Part shown: in pieces, positions 59,880 through 64,000 of the stretch
Numbering within the stretch: the first letter of the stretch is position 1
Layout: each line of letters starts with the position of its first letter
Assembly: GCA_029866325.1 (NCBI GenBank)
Contig: JARWZO010000006.1
Location: 1-64,000 of the forward strand
Length of the DNA: 64,000 bases
Source of the DNA: Fluviicola sp.
Lineage (GTDB): Bacteria; Bacteroidota; Bacteroidia; Flavobacteriales_D; Crocinitomicaceae
Direction: 5' to 3'
The notes under the pieces: model-generated
The model's database searches: none
What the model was told of the DNA's origin: nothing
What the model saw: the letters and a program-made list of their open reading frames with translations, nothing else
Made by a program: the position numbers and the translations under genes

Positions 59880-59912
59880 AGCGTGATAAGAGAAATTTTA
59901 TCACGCTTTTTT
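59880..59912 (+). terminator. Intrinsic terminator of the TPR gene
   Basis: AGCGTGATAA-GAGAAATT-TTATCACGCT followed by TTTTT; perfect 10-bp stem. Confidence 0.8.
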
Positions 59913-60147
59913 ATGCAATAAAATATTGGTTTTAAGGTGATTAAAAGTTGAAAATAGCGGTTCGATAAAAATAATTAGTTGAAACGATTTTTGAAGAATT
60001 TGAGATAATTGTCACCAAAAGTGATTCTTTAAACCACGGTTGATATGAAGAATCAGTTGTTTTGAGATGGTTCGAGACCAAGATACACATAGTCCATTAA
60101 TGAAAAATCTATTTATGTCAGTATATTTGGAATGTCAATAACCAAAT

Positions 60148-63100
60148 ATGAAAACTTCCAAGTCGTTAACTTCTCTACTTTTTATTTTTTGCTCATTCAA
60201 TTTTTTTGCTCAGCTGGGTAGAGTTGATTCAACCTTTAATGTTCAGGATACCTCTTCATTTACTCGATACTTTTCAGGTCTTCCAAGTAATGGAAATACC
60301 AAATTTCATGCTCATGTTTACCCAGATGGCAGTTCACTAATTGCGGGAGGTTTCACGTCTTATGTAGATCAAATTCATAATAGAATAGTCAAAACAGATG
60401 TTAATGGCAATGTTGATCTATCCTTTAATGTTGGAACTGGTGCCGATAGTACAATTACGTGCATGGTGGTTTTAGAAAATGGTAAAGTGTTTTTAGCAGG
60501 TCAGTTCTCAACTTTCAATGGTGTCAATACGAACGGCAGTATTTTATTGCTGGCAAATGGAGCTGTTGATCCTCTTTATTTACCCAGCGTTTGGTCATCA
60601 GATCTAATAATTGATGCCTGCGAACAAAATGGAAAATTAGTATTAGTTGGCTATCAAGATGCAACACCTGGTCCAGCTGGAAACAGTTTTTTTCGAATCC
60701 TTCAAAACGGTTCTATTGACAATTCATTTCTCGGAATGGAAATACCACAAGGAAATCTTAGACATGTTTCTGCATTGCCATCTGGTAAGATTTATCTTAG
60801 CGGACAATTCAATCAATTAGGTGGAATTCCTAGTCATGGTATTGCACGATTATTACCAAATGGAGAATTGGATATGACATTCTTGGCTGACTCAGCTTCG
60901 ACTTACATAAACAGTGGTTTAGGGTATTTTGTGACATCACACACTATAGATAGTGATGAGAACATAATGGTTTCTGTGCCTACTGGCCTGTCGAAAATAA
61001 GCAGATTATTTAATAATGGGGATGTCGATACTAGCTTTACACAACCTTTCAGTATTGGATATTTATTGTATAAATTGGTTGCTATCGAGTCAGGAAAGTA
61101 CTTGGCGTCAGGAAGTAACTTTGTGGTCCAATTAAATCATGATGGGAGTATCGATCCTACTTTTGACAAATTCAATGGATCATCTATAAATAGTCAAATT
61201 GACGTCGATTTGAGACCAGACGGAAAAATACTATTTGCTAGGGGAGCTCCGTTCGTTCTAAACGAAGATGGAACATTATTCGGCGGATACAATACTACAA
61301 CTGGAGCAAACAATCTGATTAACGCTGTTCAAACACTGCCAGACGGCAAAATTTTAATTGCCGGTAGTTTCTCTAGTTACAATCACCAATCTATAAATGG
61401 GATAGCACGGTTGTTACCAGACGGGACATTGGACCCTTCTTTTAATCCTGGAAAAGGATTTAATTACCATGAGTTTACTCAAGCAACCAATAGTACAGTT
61501 CATGATCTAGAAGTCCAACCTGATGGAAAAATAATTCTGTGTGGATCTTTTACGCAATTCAATGATCAACCTCGAAATCGAATTTTACGATTGCACCCTA
61601 ATGGAGAATTAGATACCACCTTCGCGTCTTCATCTATTTGGGCTCAATCGGCGATTATTGAAGTTAAACTTCAACCTAATGGACAAATATTATTCTTAGC
61701 TGGCGGCGCTATGGCTCGCGTGAACAATGATGGCACAGATGATAATTCCTTTAATGGGCAGGTTGGCGTAGGTCAATCAATCGGAGAAGTAGTTGTTCTA
61801 TCAAGTGGAAAAACAATTGTTGGGGGTTCATTCAATTTGTTTGAGGGGCTATCCGCATCAAATTTAGGACAATTGAATTTAGACGGGTCTGTTGATAACA
61901 CATTTTCTACCGGGGCAGGGTTTAACAGTGGTGTTGTTCATGATATAGATGAACAGACTGATGGAAAATTAATTATTACAACAACATCCACGACCTATAA
62001 TGGCGATACTATTGGGAAACTATTTCGTATTTTTCCTAATGGCGACTTGGACACCACTTTTCAATTTGAAGAGCCATTCCCTTTGACTCAATGTTATAAA
62101 ACGTTGATAATGAATTCGGGGAAAATAATAACCGTTGGTTATAGATTGGGACTTCAAGACAGCTCCTATGTTCTGAAAATCAACGAGAATGGAAGTGTAG
62201 ATACCGCGTTCGTTTCGACACCTTTCGAAGACTACTACAACGGTCAAATGATTCTTTCCGCAGACGTACAACCGAATGGAAGAATTATTCTTGGTGGGTC
62301 TTTCTACTATCTTAATCAGCAATACACTAAGAACAGATTGTTTGCATTGGTAGGAGATACGATGTCAACTAGCTGTCAATTTTTCAATGGTCATTTTGTA
62401 AGTATTGAAAATCTTATTTGTGGAGATTCAGCCGGGGTTAATTTCGTTGGGGTTAATGGTACAGAACCCTATCTCTATTCTTGGGACAATGGAGCTTATT
62501 CTTTGGATGACACATTACATCTTACAGAAAATGGTGGCGTTCATTATGTTAGTATTATAGATTCCAACGGATGTTTTTTTTCAACCGGATTTCTAATAAA
62601 CGGGCCTACAACCCAAACCGAATTTGATGTTACATCACAATTGGTAGGAGGCAATTTTAGACCCGGATTTAATTCCACTGTAACGTTAAATGCCTACAAT
62701 GACGGCTGCGTTCCAACTTCTGGTCAAGTTACCTTGATACTTGATACACTACTCACGTTTAATTCGTCAACGCCTGCACCTGATTTTATCTCAGGCGATA
62801 CCTTGAGATGGAATTTTACGGATCTCACATTTGATTCAACTCACTTCTCGGCTTTACTTCAACTGGCAACCCCAACGTCGGCGGAATTTGGTGATCCTAT
62901 TCATTTAAGATTAAAAATTGATCCACTTTCTGGCGATGCAGATACAACGAATAATGTCAATGACTATCATTATACTGTTATAAATGGCTATGATCCAAAT
63001 GATAAACAAGTTTATCCAATCGGAGAGTGTATACCGCACTATATCAAAAATGAACAGGAGTTGACCTATACCGTGCGGTTTCAAAATACCGGTAATGCCG

Positions 63101-63975
63101 AAGCGATTAATATTGCCATTGTAGACTCATTAAGTGATTATTTGGATATAAACACGCTTCGGGTTGTAGCAACTTCTCATTCAATGTATACAGAAGTTTT
63201 ACAAGGAAATGTGTTAAAGTTTCACTTTGATCAGATAAACCTCCCAGATAGTCTTTCCGATGAAGAAGGAAGTCAAGGATACGTAATTTACCAAATTAGT
63301 CCATATAACTCTCTTTTTGAAAACACGCGTATCAACAATAAAGCCCATATTTATTTTGATTTTAATCCACCAATCACGACCAACGGCGTTTTTAATACTG
63401 TTTCGGATAGTTATGTGGCAAATACTTTTGATACAGTAACATTGAGCTCATGCGATCAATACTTTTGGGGTGGCCAGAATTACACTGAATCAGGTATCTA
63501 CACTCAAAATTTCGCAAATAATTATGGTTGCGACAGCACTTCTACAATTCAATTGGAAGTTCAGATGAGTTCTTCATCGGAGTTAACCGTTGAGGCGATC
63601 GATAGTTTTACATTAAACAACCAATTGTATACTACTTCGGGACAATATCAACAAATACTATTCAATGAGGTAGGTTGCGATAGTACAATCAATCTTAATC
63701 TAAATTTGAATTATACATCTACCACCTCACAGGAAAAAACAGCATACAACTGTTATCCAAATCCGGCAAATGACTATTTAGTAATAGAATTTTCACAAAA
63801 ACCAATCTCTCAACAGATCAGTTTTACAACTCTAAGTGGTCAAGCAATCAAATTACAATCAACGTTTGAAAATAACCTGATTAAAGTTGATCTATCTGGA
63901 TTACCACAAGGAATGTATCTAATGAAAATTATTATTGAATCAGAAGAACAAGTAATTCCAATCATGAAAATCTAA
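60148..63975 (+). CDS. Secreted delta-60 repeat protein with DUF7619-like and T9SS type A C-terminal sorting domain
   Basis: Signal peptide; many repeats like LLPDGTLDPSFNPGKGF and VQPDGKIILCGSFTQFNDQPRNRILRLHPNGELDTTF; YDPNDKQVYPIGE...LTYTVRFQNTGNAEAINIAIVDSL; C-term NCYPNPANDYLVIEFSQ...LPQGMYLMKI. Confidence 0.9.
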   Translation: MKTSKSLTSLLFIFCSFNFFAQLGRVDSTFNVQDTSSFTRYFSGLPSNGNTKFHAHVYPDGSSLIAGGFTSYVDQIHNRIVKTDVNGNVDLSFNVGTGADSTITCMVVLENGKVFLAGQFSTFNGVNTNGSILLLANGAVDPLYLPSVWSSDLIIDACEQNGKLVLVGYQDATPGPAGNSFFRILQNGSIDNSFLGMEIPQGNLRHVSALPSGKIYLSGQFNQLGGIPSHGIARLLPNGELDMTFLADSASTYINSGLGYFVTSHTIDSDENIMVSVPTGLSKISRLFNNGDVDTSFTQPFSIGYLLYKLVAIESGKYLASGSNFVVQLNHDGSIDPTFDKFNGSSINSQIDVDLRPDGKILFARGAPFVLNEDGTLFGGYNTTTGANNLINAVQTLPDGKILIAGSFSSYNHQSINGIARLLPDGTLDPSFNPGKGFNYHEFTQATNSTVHDLEVQPDGKIILCGSFTQFNDQPRNRILRLHPNGELDTTFASSSIWAQSAIIEVKLQPNGQILFLAGGAMARVNNDGTDDNSFNGQVGVGQSIGEVVVLSSGKTIVGGSFNLFEGLSASNLGQLNLDGSVDNTFSTGAGFNSGVVHDIDEQTDGKLIITTTSTTYNGDTIGKLFRIFPNGDLDTTFQFEEPFPLTQCYKTLIMNSGKIITVGYRLGLQDSSYVLKINENGSVDTAFVSTPFEDYYNGQMILSADVQPNGRIILGGSFYYLNQQYTKNRLFALVGDTMSTSCQFFNGHFVSIENLICGDSAGVNFVGVNGTEPYLYSWDNGAYSLDDTLHLTENGGVHYVSIIDSNGCFFSTGFLINGPTTQTEFDVTSQLVGGNFRPGFNSTVTLNAYNDGCVPTSGQVTLILDTLLTFNSSTPAPDFISGDTLRWNFTDLTFDSTHFSALLQLATPTSAEFGDPIHLRLKIDPLSGDADTTNNVNDYHYTVINGYDPNDKQVYPIGECIPHYIKNEQELTYTVRFQNTGNAEAINIAIVDSLSDYLDINTLRVVATSHSMYTEVLQGNVLKFHFDQINLPDSLSDEEGSQGYVIYQISPYNSLFENTRINNKAHIYFDFNPPITTNGVFNTVSDSYVANTFDTVTLSSCDQYFWGGQNYTESGIYTQNFANNYGCDSTSTIQLEVQMSSSSELTVEAIDSFTLNNQLYTTSGQYQQILFNEVGCDSTINLNLNLNYTSTTSQEKTAYNCYPNPANDYLVIEFSQKPISQQISFTTLSGQAIKLQSTFENNLIKVDLSGLPQGMYLMKIIIESEEQVIPIMKI

Positions 63976-63977
63976 AT

Positions 63978-64000
63978 CCGGTTCGACCCCAAAAAGCTCA
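63978..64000 (+). repeat. Gene-end repeat, start of copy C (cut by the window edge)
   Basis: CCGGTTCGACCCCAAAAAGCTCA immediately after the stop at 63975; matches the start of copy B. Confidence 0.45.

Noticed and set aside
60148-63975. Delta-60 repeat T9SS protein as part of the biosynthetic cluster
   Set aside because: It is a common Bacteroidota secreted-protein architecture on the opposite strand, separated by terminators; no biosynthetic link is visible.

Overview
The window is low-GC Bacteroidota-type DNA: it has a T9SS C-terminal sorting domain, CarboxypepD_reg/beta-barrel receptors and TAnnTTTG-like promoter elements. From base 1 to about 58 kb it is dominated by one large hybrid NRPS/PKS gene cluster, mostly on the minus strand and open at the left edge (no terminating TE is visible). 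Read in transcription order (right to left): an outer-membrane beta-barrel receptor; a KAS III-like enzyme; an AMP-ligase; a free ACP; a heme-oxygenase-like diiron oxidase; a nicotianamine-synthase-like/GNAT fusion; a small orphan protein; an amidohydrolase; a SyrD/PvdE-type ABC exporter; a type II thioesterase; an Sfp-type PPTase; a penicillin-acylase-family hydrolase; a small membrane protein; a CmlA-type diiron beta-hydroxylase. Then come the megasynthases: C-A-T-C-A-T-C-A[FkbM]-T; KS-AT-KR-DH-ACP-C-A-T; (a reversed insert with an aromatic-amino-acid-hydroxylase/aminotransferase fusion and a PhyH dioxygenase, plus a DUF418-like membrane protein); C-A[luciferase-like monooxygenase]-T; KS-AT-KR-ACP; C-A-T; C-A[SAM-MT]-T; and a C domain running off the edge. 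A-domain codes read by eye give Gly, Leu, Ser(FkbM), Ser, Gly(LLM), Ser, Thr(MT). The main novelty is that three unrelated tailoring enzymes are embedded at three different points of A domains in one assembly line, combined with an apparent acyl-prodrug export/deacylation cassette and an unusual NAS-like/HDO/ACP/KAS III subcluster. The right end (58.6-64 kb) holds a TPR lipoprotein/secreted protein, a delta-60-repeat T9SS protein and a recurrent gene-end repeat with hairpin terminators. All calls are from motif reading; no database search was run.
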